A stretch of DNA of 64,000 nt from Molanna angustata. Lineage: Eukaryota > Arthropoda > Insecta > Trichoptera > Molannidae. Numbering within the stretch: position 1 is the first letter of the stretch; each line of letters opens with the position of its first letter. Shown here piece by piece: positions 1 through 10,814 of this stretch. The stretch covers positions 5,857,756-5,921,755 of the forward strand of contig OY754990.1 of assembly GCA_963576475.1 (NCBI GenBank). The letters run 5' to 3'. The position numbers and the translations under genes are program-made. A model generated the notes under the pieces. That model did no database searches, was not told where the DNA came from, and saw only the letters and a list, made by a program, of their open reading frames with translations.

Positions 1-562
1 TAAACATTCTGAATACATGACTCTCCACTATTACTATAGCAGTACTGGAGAGTATAGAAACATCACTAGGAAACTTACAGTATACAATCTCCACATGATA
101 CTCACAGACAGAGAATTATCAATAATATAGATATGGTTAAACATTGTGAATACATGACTCTCCACTATTACTATAGCAGTACTGGAGAGTATAGAAACAT
201 CACTAGGAAACTTACAGTATACAATCTCCACATGACACTCACAGACAGAGAATTATCAATAATATAGATATGGTTAAACATTGTGAATACATGACTCTCC
301 ACTATTACTATAGCAGTACTGGAGAGTATAGAAACATCACTAGGAAACTTACAGTATACAATCTCCACATGATACTCACAGACAGAGAATTATCAATAAT
401 ATAGATATGGTTAAACATTGTGAATACATGACTCTCCACTATTACTATAGCAGTACTGGAGAGTATAGAAACATCACTAGGAAACTTACAGTATACAATC
501 TCCACATGATACTCACAGACAGAGAATTATCAATAATATAGATATGGTTAAACATTGTGAAT
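1..562. repeat. 137-bp satellite array (window starts inside it)
   Basis: Four near-identical direct copies of a 137-bp unit begin at 1, 138, 275 and 412, with a partial fifth from 549. Copies differ at only a few bases (for example the base after AACATT, and TGATACT versus TGACACT). Each copy shows the same 65-codon minus-strand ORF, but 137 is not a multiple of 3, so the ORF is a by-product of the repeat and not a gene. By eye the unit matches the end region of the CTCCTCACTAAC MITE family found elsewhere here (shared ATGACTCTCCACTATT and ACAATCTC..CATGATACT). Confidence 0.95.
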
Positions 563-1453
563 TCAAGCCTATGTATTCTCAATTTTAAGTACCCTTTACT
601 CTAATGAAGTAAACTAATGTCAACACACTCTAATCACCCATTTCATTTAGTTAATTATAGACCCTGACCACACGACTCTCCACTATTAAGAGTCCTATAA
701 AGAGTTCCATTACTTAGTTCATAGTTTTCAGTTCTTAATTAGCAAAATCTTGTATTTTATTATTCATTCTGGGAGTCAAAAAAAAAATTTCACTGTAAAA
801 TTCAAAGAAAGTTTTTTTTTCGTATTGTTTCCGTACATGTTTGGTTTTCATTTCCATTGTAATATATTTATAGGGTTGGGTTTCCCTCGGGAATATTCAG
901 GGTTTGTTGATCGTTTTTTTGTGGTGTTCAACCACACGTCGAGATGAAGATTCGTCAATAATTGATTAACCTGTCTTACGGCTGAAAAAGCCATGTTTTT
1001 TATGCTCTTTTGCTTTGATATCTTGTTCTTAGACTTGCGTTTGAGTCTATACGCAATCGCACAATGACCTTCAACAATTCTAGATATTATTTACTTACTG
1101 ATAAATCAATTTTTTGTCTCCAAGATGCGGTGATGATAGATAGTCTTTTTGTCAGTCTATTTAATTTTTTTTTTTTGTTTTTATTTAGTGCTTTACATGC
1201 TAGAAATATTGTGTGTGCGTGTTACTGGTAATTGCGATGGTACAATGAACACCTCACTAGGAAGTCCTGTACCGAGCTGTTCATTTGAGCATTTGCTTGG
1301 CATAAATATTCCATATTGTATATTCTTCTTATATTAAATTATATAGATTTTTTATTGTCATAAATGTATGAATTAATTATTTTCGATTTGGTTTTATAAT
1401 GTTATTTATGTGTTCCGAACCGATGTTATAAGACTATTTAATATTCTAAGTTC
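563..1453. other. Non-coding AT-rich stretch
   Basis: No gene seen. It contains one more ACTCTCCACTATTA motif near 674-688, so the satellite or MITE relic probably extends here in decayed form. Two ORFs of about 60 codons (750-947 and 1149-1337) are low-complexity and show no recognisable domain. Confidence 0.6.
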
Positions 1454-1877
1454 GGATATTGCATCCCTAAGAGGTCCCTAAGACGAATGTGTGGTAAAAC
1501 AATTTATGATAGGATAAGGAATCAAGATATCAGAAGAGAATGTAAGATTGAAAGGGATATTTTGAGTAGAATGAAGATAAATGCTTTGCGATGGTTCGGA
1601 CATGTAGAGAGAATGAACGATGAACGACTGACAAAGAAAGTATACAAGGTTGAAAAGAGTGGAATGAGATGTAAGGGTCGACCGAGAAAGAGCTGGCATG
1701 ATCATATAAATGAGATTTTGAAAGAGGGGAACATACGAAGTCAGAACAATAGGAGAGCATGTATGACGCGATGTATGAATGTAAATGAGGCAAAACAGGT
1801 ATGTCAAGATAGAAGAGTCTGGCGTTCGGTTCTCTCTGCCTACGTGATGGTATGTATGTATGTATGGATATTGCATC
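1454..1877 (+). pseudogene. RTE-like LINE, 3' end of reverse transcriptase ORF, with 12-bp target duplication
   Basis: This is a 5'-truncated non-LTR retrotransposon. The plus-strand reading contains the C-terminal part of an endonuclease/reverse-transcriptase polyprotein: IYDRIRN, LRWFGHVERMN, the basic GRPRKSWHDH segment and WRSVLSAY, the same order as in the copies at 54708, 57869 and 58755. It ends in a GTAT-repeat tail. The insertion is bracketed by GGATATTGCATC at 1454-1465 and 1866-1877, a perfect 12-bp target-site duplication typical of target-primed reverse transcription. The inserted body is about 400 bp. The surrounding sequence is itself an older LINE 3' end. There is no start or upstream RT core, so it is dead on arrival. 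Family assignment to the RTE clade rests on remembered resemblance to lepidopteran endonuclease-reverse transcriptases. Confidence 0.85.
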
Positions 1878-2240
1878 ACCCAACTCACTTTGTCTTTGCA
1901 AGAACAATTAAAAGAAGGAATATTTACCTCTTATCTGTTCTTACTTTTGTATGTAAAATATATGGTCTGTGTAGCATTGCACCCCCCCTGCTCACGGACT
2001 GGAATAAAGTTATTATTATTATTATTATTATTACCTCTTAATACCCGATCCCGAATTCCTCTCCTTGTCCTTTCCCAACCCTTTTTTTTGCAATGATATG
2101 TTTTTTTAATAAATAATATCTTAGTATAATATATATTTATTTTTGTTTCATTCTTTTGTTGATGTACGTATATAATTTTGTCAAAATATGTAATCTAGTT
2201 GGTTGAAAGAAATTTGCTAATGGCAGTAAGCCCGCTAGTG
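1878..2240 (+). repeat. CR1/Jockey-like LINE 3' end and UTR
   Basis: Reading into this stretch gives a short coding end (LQEQLKEGIF), then a TTA-repeat run, then a UTR motif set also seen at 21520-21760: CCCGATC, CTTCCCAA, TTGATGTAC, and the closing GGTTG.AAGAAAT..GC.AATGGCA.TAAGCCCGC block. The same block occurs inverted at 45180 and 63870. This is the 3' untranslated end of a repeated LINE; the GTAT-tailed LINE at 1466 landed in it. Confidence 0.65.
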
Positions 2241-2278
2241 CGAAATATTTTTTTTTATTACAATTAAAATAAGGACAT

Positions 2279-2500
2279 AGCCGACCGCCGTGGCACAGTT
2301 GGTAAGCCGTTTGGTTTCTGTGCGGGCGTCCTGGGTTCGATTCCCAGCAGAGGAGAAATTTATTTAAATTTATTTCTCACGCTAATATTGCTTCTCTGGG
2401 TTGGAAACACTGGTTAGTTGGAAGAAATTGCCATTCGGCAATAAACTCGCCACTTGTGCAGGGTGCAAGGAAGTGTTTATTATTATTATTATATTCTCTT
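2279..2500 (+). repeat. tRNA-derived SINE
   Basis: The head looks like a tRNA gene with internal Pol III promoter elements: an A-box-like TGGCACAGTTGG near 2290 and a B-box-like GGGTTCGATTCCC near 2333. A body with LINE-like 3' sequence (GGAAGAAATTGCCATTCGGCAATAA) and a TTA-repeat tail follow. Inverted relatives lie at 4319-4423 and 31021-31228. It is a mobile retroposon and not a functional tRNA. Confidence 0.8.
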
Positions 2501-3715
2501 TCTTGTAAAGAAAAATAATTCATCGTTCTATTACTATGTAATACGTGTACTCACTCACCTTTTGAAAAAATAAATAAAAAAGTGTTAATAATCAGGAATT
2601 ATTAAGGTTGACAGGTAGTATCGCGACCTCCTCAAAGCCTTATCATTTGATATCTTTAGTGCCAGGATCGGAGAGTTATTCCCAATTGAAAGCTTGATCG
2701 GTGCGTTTGTTGCATTTTATTTAGTTTATTAAATAATTTACAGTTCACGCATTGATCTGCTATTTTTTAAGGAAGTGTATAATGGTATTAATAATAATTG
2801 AGTGTTATTGTGTGAGTGGTATTGAGTGTTATTGTATTATCGTCAGGCCCAAGCCGGACTGTAACAATATTATACGGATTCCATACGGTTACATATTTAC
2901 TATGAAAACATCGTTTCGAGTCAGTATTTGTTAATACCGTGAGAAGAAACCAAAAACATGGACCTCCTACTCCAAGGATAGTATATCTCCACAAACAGGT
3001 CAAATGACTTTGTGGATATGAAGGTAAAGTGCGACCTATAGTGCGACGTTATGAAAACTGCTGGTGTTCGGTTACATGATGTTTTTTTAGTGCGACTGAA
3101 CCCCGATAGAACGTTACATTAGAACTGGTGGGTCCGCCGTTGGTGAGGATATACATATAGGCAAGCCAGAGGGGCTGCCTCCTGAATTCCCAACAACTCA
3201 ATACATTATGATGAAGAAGAAGAAAATGATTGCAGGAAAGTACTTATCTCACAATAAAATCGGAGGTTTCTATTAACTCTCGCAGTTTCTAGCACGTGTC
3301 ATCCATTAATAACACATAATCTGCTTCGGCCGTAAAAATAAATTCGGATCTGTTCGGTGAAGAGCGCAAGACTTCTTAATGTATGGATATTGCCTTCTTA
3401 TAGAGTGTTCGGTGATTTTTAATGGGAGAAAAGGATTTTTGCCTCAGCGGTAAAATCAAAGATAAAATAGGGATAATGCAGGAGACCCGTTGTTAATGAC
3501 CGCCCGACTTACGTCGCCCGACATTTAAATACGTGGCGCTCTGATTCGATTTACGTTTTTGATTCATTTCTGGGTGAGCTACAATGGATATGTTTTAGTT
3601 CTCTCATTCTAATGTAATTATTTAATTGATTTATTCATATCTTATATAATCAAACGTGTAGTCTTCAACTTTGTGGAAATTCATATTTAATAAATTATTT
3701 AATAATGTCACAATG
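2501..3715. other. No gene recognised
   Basis: AT-rich sequence with short ORFs only (2752-2934 plus; 2788-3003 minus) and no recognisable domains. Near 3200-3240 an A/G-rich GAAGAAGAAGAAAATG run resembles the AAG tail of the LINE copies nearby, so an old retroposon end may be present. Confidence 0.5.
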
Positions 3716-3719
3716 ATCT

Positions 3720-4225
3720 GTACGGAGAAGTGATACAGCAAGCACACAAGGCCGCAGCAATCTCGGGCTGTCTGAGGGAAACTATATGGAAGAACAAACA
3801 CATGAACACCAAGGGCAAAATAAAGATCTACAAAACATGCGTCAGACCTATCCTAACATACGCCATTGAATCCAGAGCTGATACGGTCCGTACCAAACAA
3901 CTTCTGCGCACCAGTGAAATGAAAATACTGCGATGCATAGCTGGCAGTATTTTCGTGATAGAGTCAGAAATACAGAGATTCGAAGAAGCTGAGGACATCG
4001 TAAGATGAGGGCGCCAAAGAAGAAGGTACTGGAACGAACACGTCAGCCGCATGTCCGAAGATAGGATCCCAAAGATAGCCCGAGAAAACGTGCCGGAGGG
4101 GTCTCGACCACGAGGACCCCCACCAAAAAGATGGCGAGAAAGTTGGCAGTCCACATCACAGGAGGCTGAAAATGCAGCATAAAACAGGCCCTGGGCCTAA
4201 TAAAAGAAAAAGAAGAAGATTTAAA
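3720..4225 (+). pseudogene. RTE-like LINE 3' end (AAG-tailed family)
   Basis: The plus strand encodes a decayed C-terminus of a non-LTR retrotransposon ORF: QAHKAAAISG, then IYKTCVRPILTYAIE, LLRTSEMKILR, and after a stop at 4006-4008 the frame continues RYWNEHVSRM, RGPPPKRW and SWQSTSQEA. The same order occurs at 6710-7152 (minus), 31414-31665 and 46655-48010. It ends in AAAAGAAAAAGAAGAAG. I see no clear target duplication. The stop codon and missing RT core make it a pseudogene. Confidence 0.8.
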
Positions 4226-4318
4226 GTAAACATAAAACACTATTATTTGTATATTCCCACTTGTTTATTTTTAGTCAATCACTACATTAATTGAAATTCG
4301 TTTCGCGAATCAATATTT

Positions 4319-4423
4319 GCGTGAGAAATAAATTTTAATAATATATCCTCTGCTTGGGATTGAACCCAGGACCCCCGTACAGAAACCAAACGGTTTACAA
4401 CTGTGCCAAGGTGGTCGGCACAG
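4319..4423 (-). repeat. tRNA-derived SINE head, inverted
   Basis: Reverse complement of the SINE head seen at 2279: inverted B box GGGATTGAACCCA and A box ACTGTGCCAAGGTGG, with the shared ACAGAAACCAAACGG. Only the tRNA-like part and a short AT-rich tail are clear. Confidence 0.75.
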
Positions 4424-4435
4424 TTGTTATGGGTA

Positions 4436-4485
4436 CTTTAGTCTACATATATTCCCTTGGGGTAGTGAGGAGTAAAAACTGTGTA
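4436..4485 (-). repeat. Fragment of CTCCTCACTAAC MITE end
   Basis: CTACATATATTCCCTTGGGG followed by TAGTGAGGAGTAAAAACTG matches the terminal segment also present at 58612-58645 and, inverted, at 26213-26250. The rest of the element is missing. Confidence 0.5.
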
Positions 4486-6696
4486 ATTCATACATGATTC
4501 TTCTATTAGACAACTTAGATATAACATTAGATAAAAGTAGTTCAAGTGTACAGCACCAACGTATTGGAAAAGCGTTTCTGTAATTTGCTTTAATGGATTG
4601 ATACCTAATCGACTGTAATTTATACAGTTCCAGTCAGAAATGTAAAGGTAAGAACAATTACCACCTCTTATTTGCGATTTATCGGAATTTTTACTTGCCT
4701 ACTTGTAGTTCTGTGAGATCGCTTCAGAATCGAAGTTTCATAAATGGTCTCTCAAGGCTTTTCGGAACACATTTTTAGCTGATTTTCTATAGTCAACAGT
4801 ATGATGCCTTAGAAAACGTTACAATAAACTCAAATATTTAATCAGACATAAAACCCTGAACAGAATTCTGAACATACGCTTTAGGAATTCACTAACTCCT
4901 TTGTGATGAGAGCTCTACAACGATGTTCGAGGGAATTTCTTTGGACCCATTGGACATGCGGACCTTGTAGCCATGAATGGTAACTTCTGGGCTTTCAAGA
5001 CTTTCTGTCAAAAATGCGGTGCACTTTATTCTTCACTTTCAGTAAACAGTGAGCCGGTTGTTTCCTCATTATTAGCCCTCTTAAGCAATTTAAGTGCAGT
5101 GTCTGCAAGGTTTTAGAGTTCTCCTGACTCTTTTATGTTCTTTCAGAGTTTTGCAAGAAGCCGTTATTAGTCCCCATAAGCAGAACGGGTGATGGTGGAG
5201 GAAGAATATACACAAAATACCTACTAGTTTCGTTCTGTTTAGAGAGCTTTAGTAAATTGCAGTAGCCTCTATTCTCTTAGGGCAACATATGGATAGGTGC
5301 AATCTGGAAATAATGGCATAAGCAACAAACTATTTTGATTTAACACATGAACCCGTTGCAAAATTTAAACGATTTACCACTGTGCCATGGCGGTTGCGTT
5401 GACCCTATTCAATTTTCCTTTATTTCGAGACACAACAATTAAATTATCAACGAAAGTTTTTTCGATCTTAAATTTCGTCTTTTGGATGATGCTAAGGGAA
5501 AAATATTCAATTACTTCGGACTGACTAATTACTGCTTTAATTATTCTTCTAAGTCATGTTTTCGCATTTTTCTTTGTAACCCAAAAGAAATTACGTCTCA
5601 AAGGGCTCGGTGTACACAAGGTGGTAATGGGACAGGAATAAGTAAAAAAAGAAAAGGAAAGAACAATTTTTCCTTTCTAAATTATCTAAAAATTAAATGG
5701 AAAAAAATTCGAGACAGGGGTGGAGCAAGTTGTTTTTAACCATTAAGCCTTTCCCATAAATGTTGTCAGTAGGTAGGTACGCCAAAGAGTATATTATCTT
5801 TAAGGTTATGGGACTATTGTAACACCGCATTTCATAGCCAACTTTTTTCAGAAGTCATACCACTGATCCAATCAAATTTGAAAGACCAAGAATAAAATGT
5901 CATCGTTTCCTTAGAATACATCACATTTTTTCGTAAATTATGCCATAGGTTTTGTAGCTAACTGATCCTCCGTCAGATTTTTAACTGTAAAAGGAACTAA
6001 AAACAGTTGATGCAAACTAAACTGCAAATGAGGGTATCATTACAGTACTGATATCGGTTCCAAAATGATACATTGCCTCGGGTATAACATTTCGGCTCAC
6101 CAGGCGCTTATAAACTGATAAACGTAGAAAACAGTTTTTAGAATCTTCATTTTGCACTTGATCGAGAAGAACTCTTTACAACATTGTCCGATTTTACTGA
6201 TTTCTTTTTTAATAGAAGGGGAATACTTCAGAGATTATAATTCTTTACCACGCGATCCGATTCGATGATTCCTTATTCATTAGAAAGAGATTACTTCTGA
6301 GGGTGGTTCAATCTGAACTAAACTAAGAGGTTTGATGATGGGAATCATGAAACTCATTAATTTGCGAATGTTTTGTGTATTATCGAATAGATGAATTGTA
6401 TGAAAGATAATATTACTACATACATACATACTACGTCATGTCCATAATGGGTTAGGCGGACAGAATCGAACACCATATTCGCCATATTTTTTGTCTTTAT
6501 TTATTTATTTAGAGGATAACATAGAGCGTATTATAAATCATATAAAATAAAGATGATTTGAGTAATATTAAAGCCAATTTTACATGTTGTCACTGGAGTA
6601 ACTGTAGTATATTATGATAAGTTAGGAATAGTAACATATTATGGTGAGATATTGTGTGAATGATGTGTGAAATTGTATATAAATAAATGTGTGCAG
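4486..6696. other. No gene recognised
   Basis: Over 2 kb of ordinary AT-rich sequence. A strongly decayed inverted SINE head may lie at 5345-5402 (AACCCGTTGC..ACCACTGTGCCATGG). The lysine-rich ORF at 5482-5739 has no domain I know and no splice or promoter context, so I do not call it a gene. Confidence 0.5.
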
Positions 6697-7165
6697 AATA
6701 TTAAGTGTTCTTCTTCTTCTTCGTTTAGTAGACCTAGTTGGTCTGTTCTTCAGAAACTATGCCTCCTGGGATGACGAAGTCCAGCTATCCTTCCATCTCT
6801 TGGGTGGTCTACCGGGCAGGCAGCGGCCGGAAGGAATTTCATTTGCTGCTATATTTGCAAGCCGATCACTGTCCATCTTGGCTACGTGGTCCCTCCAATG
6901 CCTTCTTCTGGATCTACTCCATCGAACGATGTCCTGTATTCCACATGTTTTCTTTATTTGAAAATTGCGATCACGATCTCGGAGAGTTTTACCAGTGATT
7001 GACCTTAGGACCTTCATCTCCGTTGTCCTTAGGAGCCCCTTGGTTCGTACAGTATCTGCTCGCGTTTCCACAGCATACGTCATGATCGGTCGCACACATG
7101 TTTTATATATTCTGACCTTACTGTCAATACGCATGTGTTTATTTTTCCAGATAATATTAAGTGTT
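6697..7165 (-). pseudogene. RTE-like LINE 3' end with 13-bp target duplication
   Basis: On the minus strand an open frame of 125 codons (7134 to 6757) reads SKVRIYKTCVRPIMTYAVET, then LLRTTEMKVLR, IQDIVRW, RRRHWRDHVAKM, LPGRPPKRWKDSW and SSSQEA. This is the C-terminal tail of a non-LTR retrotransposon polyprotein, downstream of the RT catalytic core, which is missing. The 3' tail on the minus strand is a GAA/AAG repeat (seen as CTTCTTCTTCTT at 6710-6721). AATATTAAGTGTT occurs at 6697-6709 and again at 7153-7165, a perfect 13-bp target-site duplication around a 443-bp body. This is the cleanest single LINE insertion in the first 10 kb, probably fairly young because the frame is still open. Confidence 0.88.
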
Positions 7166-8029
7166 GAGTTATATTATAAGAATGAAATTTAAAGTCTGAT
7201 TTATTTGTTTAAATGTGGGGGTGCTAAGTAAGAATATGTCGATCTCTTGGAAATGCCTATTGTATGTATGTATTACAGATTATGATGTAGATTGTTGTAT
7301 GTTGAGCATAGTTGGTGTGTTGAGTGGTTAGGTGGAAAAGAGGAGTGTGTCTAGTGTCTACAGGTGTAGGTAGGGATGTTGAAAGATATATAATTTAAAA
7401 GAGCAGGAGAATCAATTTTACTAAAAAGAATATTGTGGAGAGGCATAATATCAGATACTGTGCGTCTGTTGTCGAGTGAATCAATGCAGTTGTAAATCCT
7501 TGCATCTTATTATTATTAATTTTGAAGTCGGTTATTTTCGTATGATTTAATTTTAACGATTTTAATTTAAATAGATTTCTCCCCTGATGGAATGTAATAT
7601 GTGTTGCCTGTTGTATGTTCGATTACCAGGCTCTTGCGGGTCATTCGAAAACGATGCCTCGCAGTCAATAATCGATATAATATGAGTTTTTATAGCGAGT
7701 TTAGGACGGTGAATCTTCCTGAACAACACATTACAGGATCTCTCCTTTGGTAAGAGCGAACTAGGAGATTTCTTAATTAAGTAAAAAGATTTAAGGATAC
7801 TATTATACTTATATTATATCAGTCCTGATTACGGTGTTGCACTTAAAATAAACCGAAACATGTCACTATACGGAAAAGTATTTTTGCAAATGTGGGGATT
7901 AAAAAACAAATCGGTTGATAAATGTAAATATATTGTTTTGTGTAATATCCATCTTTGGATATTTTTTTATTATATTATAGTGAAACTTTTATTAATTTAA
8001 AATAGTTATAAATATTTATATATATTTTA
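7166..8029. other. No gene; contains a shared dispersed repeat
   Basis: 7600-7680 (GTGTTGCCTGTTGTATGTTC, then CTCTTGCGGG..CATTCGAAAAC) resembles 34822-34925 and marks an unclassified dispersed repeat. The remainder shows nothing recognisable. Confidence 0.5.
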
Positions 8030-10165
8030 GGATGTTATTTTTTGTAAAAGGGGTATTATTATTCGCGTTATTTTTTTTGGATAAAGGGTGTTATTATTGT
8101 AGGAAAGCGATGTTATTATTTGGGTTATTTTGTTGGAAATGGGGTATTATTTTTGTAGAAAACAGCTGTTATTATTCGCGTTATTTGTTGGAAAAGGGTT
8201 ATTTTTTGTTAAAAACGATGTTATTATTCGCGTTCTTTTTTGGATATGGGGTCTTATTTTTGTAGAAAAGTGGTGTTATTATTTGCGTTATTTTATATGA
8301 AAAGGGATGTTATTATTGTAGGAAAGCAATGTATTTATTCGGGTTATTTAGTTGGAAATGGGGTATTATTTTGTAGAAAACAGGTGTTATTATTCGCGTT
8401 ATTTGTTGGAAAAGGGTTATTTTTTGTAGAAAAACGATATTATTATTCGCGTTATTTTTTGGATAAGGGGTCTTATTTTTGTATAAAAGTGGTGTTATTA
8501 TTCGCGTGAATTGTTGGAAAAGGGGTGTTATTATTTGCGTTATTTTATATGAAAAGGGGGTGTTATTATTGTAGGAAAGCAATGTATTTATTCGGGTTAT
8601 TTTGTTGAAAATGGGGTTTTATTTTTCTAGAAAAGTGGTGTTATTGTTCGCGTAATTTTTTGGAAAAGGGGTGTTATCATTTGAGTTATTTTTTGGCAAA
8701 GACGTATTATTTTGGTTAACGAGGTGTTATTATTCGCGTTTTTTTTTTTGAAAAAGGGTTAGGTACAATTCTTGTAGAAAAGCAGTCTTATCGTTCGAGT
8801 TAATTTTTGGAATAGGGGCATTATTTTTGTATAAAAGAGGTATTATTATTCGCGTTATTTTTTGGAAAAGTGTTTATTTTTTTTGAAAATAGATGTTATA
8901 ATTCGGGTCATTTTGTTGGAAGTGGGGGAATAATTTTTGTAGAAAACAGGTGTTATTATTCACGTTTTTTGTTAGTAAAGGGGTTTTATTTTTGTAGAAA
9001 AACGATGTTAATATTCGCGTTCTTTTTTGGATAAGTGTTTTATATTGTAGAATAGTGGTGTTATTATTTGCGTCATTTTGTGGAAAAGGGGTGTTATTGT
9101 TTACGTTATTTTATATGAAAAGGGTGTATTATTGTAGGAAAGCGATGTTATTATTCGCGTTCTTTTTCGGATAACGGGTCTAATTTTTGTTGAAAATTAG
9201 TGTTATTGTTCGCGTAATTTGTTGGAAAAATGGTATTATTTTTATAAAATAGACATATTATTATTCGCGTTCCTTTTTGGAAAAAGGGTTATTTTGTTGA
9301 AAATGGGTTATTATTTTAGTAGAAAATAGGTGTTATTATTTGCGCTATTTTTTGTGAAAGGGGTTTTATTTTTGTAGATAAGTAATATTTTACTAAGGAG
9401 AAGAGAAAAGAGAAAAGTGGTGTTATTATTCGTGTTATTTTTTAGGAAAATGGGTGTTATTTTTCTAGAAAAGCAATGTTGTTATTCGCGTTATTTCTTT
9501 GAAAAAGGAGTTTTTTTTGTAGAAGGGCGATGTTATTATTCGCATTGCAAAAGGGGTTTTATTTTTGTAGAAAAGGAGTGTCATTACTCGTGTTAATTTT
9601 GGAAAAGGGGTGTTATTTTTGTAGAAAAGCAATGTTTTTATTCGCGTTATTTTTTGGAATAGGAGTATTATGTTTGTAGAAAATTGGTGTTATTATTCTC
9701 GGTACTTTTTGGTAAAGGGGGATTAATTTTGTAGAAAAGTGATGTTTTTATTAAGAAGAAGAGAGAAGAGAAAAGTGGTGTTATTAATCGCGTTATTTTG
9801 TGAAAAATGGGTATTATTTTGTAGAAAAGCAGTGTTATATTATTCCAGTTATTCTTAGGAAAATGGGTGTTATTTTTATAGAAAATCAATGTTATTATTT
9901 GCGTTATTTCTTTGGAAAAGGTGTAATATTTTCGCAAGCAGGCAGTGTTTGTGTATTCGCGATATTTTGGTAAATGTAATAATATTGTGAAAAATTGGTG
10001 TTATTGTACGCTTTAGTTTTTTGGAATAGGGGTGTTATTTTTGTAGAAAAGTGGTGTTATTAATTGCGTTATTTTTCGGAAAATAAGTGTTATTTTTGAA
10101 AAAAGCGATGTTATTATGCGCGTTATTTTTTGGGAAAAGGGATATTTTTTTGTACAAAAGTGATG
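8030..10165. repeat. 53-bp-class minisatellite, array 1
   Basis: About 2.1 kb of degenerate head-to-tail units with the pattern GTTATTATTCGCGTTATTTT, TTGGAAAAGGGGT, ATTATTTTTGTAGAAAAGC. Unit length is near 53 bp with indels. The TTCGCG core keeps recurring although the rest drifts. Two A/G-rich interruptions (GAGAAGAGAAAAGAG near 9398 and 9760) recur about 360 bp apart. Short ORFs rich in N, Y, F and P in both strands are repeat shadows. Confidence 0.93.
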
Positions 10166-10182
10166 TTATATAGCGATGTTAT

Positions 10183-10557
10183 AACAGATATTAATGTTCT
10201 AAAGCGTTCATGTATCGGGCGGAGCACAAACATCTGTTATTATTAGTGTTCTAAAGCATCCATTTATCGGGCGGATCACAAACATCTGTTACCTTTAGTG
10301 TTCTTAAGCGTCCATCTATCAGGCGGAGCACAAACTAATATCTGTTATCATTAGTGTTCTAAAGCGTCCATCTATCGGGCGGAGCACAAACTAATATCTG
10401 TTATCATTAGTGTTCTAAAGCGTCCATCTGTCGGGCGGAGCACAAACTAATATCTGTTATCATTAGTGTTCTAAAGCGTCCATCTATCGGGCGGAGCACA
10501 AACTAATATCTGTTATCATTAGGTTGTGCTTCGCCCGATAGATGGACGCTATAGAAC
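10183..10557. repeat. 56-bp tandem array ending in an inverted half-unit
   Basis: At least six direct units contain GTGTTCTAAAGCGTCCATCT, ATCGGGCGGAGCACAAACTAA and TATCTGTTATCATTA; the later ones are 56 bp apart and nearly identical, the first three shorter and more diverged. At 10524-10557 the core appears inverted (TTGTGCTTCGCCCGATAGAT). This inverted end lies next to a hAT-like terminus. Confidence 0.9.
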
Positions 10558-10814
10558 ATCATTGTAATGAAGCCCTTGAAAAGTTAGTGGAAAATCGAGG
10601 CTTCCAAAAATGTTTAATTTTTTTTTGTATAGGTACTTATGAATTAATAGATATTTTTTATTATGAATAAACAGATTAGTATTTTTATCAAAAACTTTAT
10701 ATATGCGAGTATTATTTATTGTTGGCAAGAAAAAAAATGTGGCTCCTTAAAAACTTTGAAATTTTGTAAATTCTAATTTTTGACACTTCCGACTCAAAAG
10801 GTTGCCGACCCCTG
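10558..10814. mobile_element. hAT-like transposon right end
   Basis: The segment ends in AAAAGGTTGCCGACCCCTG at 10796-10814; read inverted this begins CAGGGGTCGGCAACC, the typical end of many animal hAT elements. Sequence just inside (AAAAACTTTGAAATTTTGTA) also looks like a hAT subterminal region. I could not find the partner end or an 8-bp duplication, so the element is partial or its left end lies beyond the minisatellite. Confidence 0.55.

Noticed and set aside
34..505. Three overlapping 65-codon ORFs with the same protein
   Set aside because: They are the same minus frame in successive 137-bp satellite units; the unit is not a multiple of 3 and there is no gene context.
2279..2360. Functional tRNA gene
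   Set aside because: A and B boxes are present, but the head is fused to a LINE-like 3' body and repeated elsewhere, so it is a SINE.
8030..10165. CRISPR array
   Set aside because: Repeats are directly adjacent and degenerate without unique spacers, and the DNA is eukaryotic in character.
10558..10814. A complete hAT element here
   Set aside because: Only the right end is seen; no matching left end or 8-bp duplication could be found.
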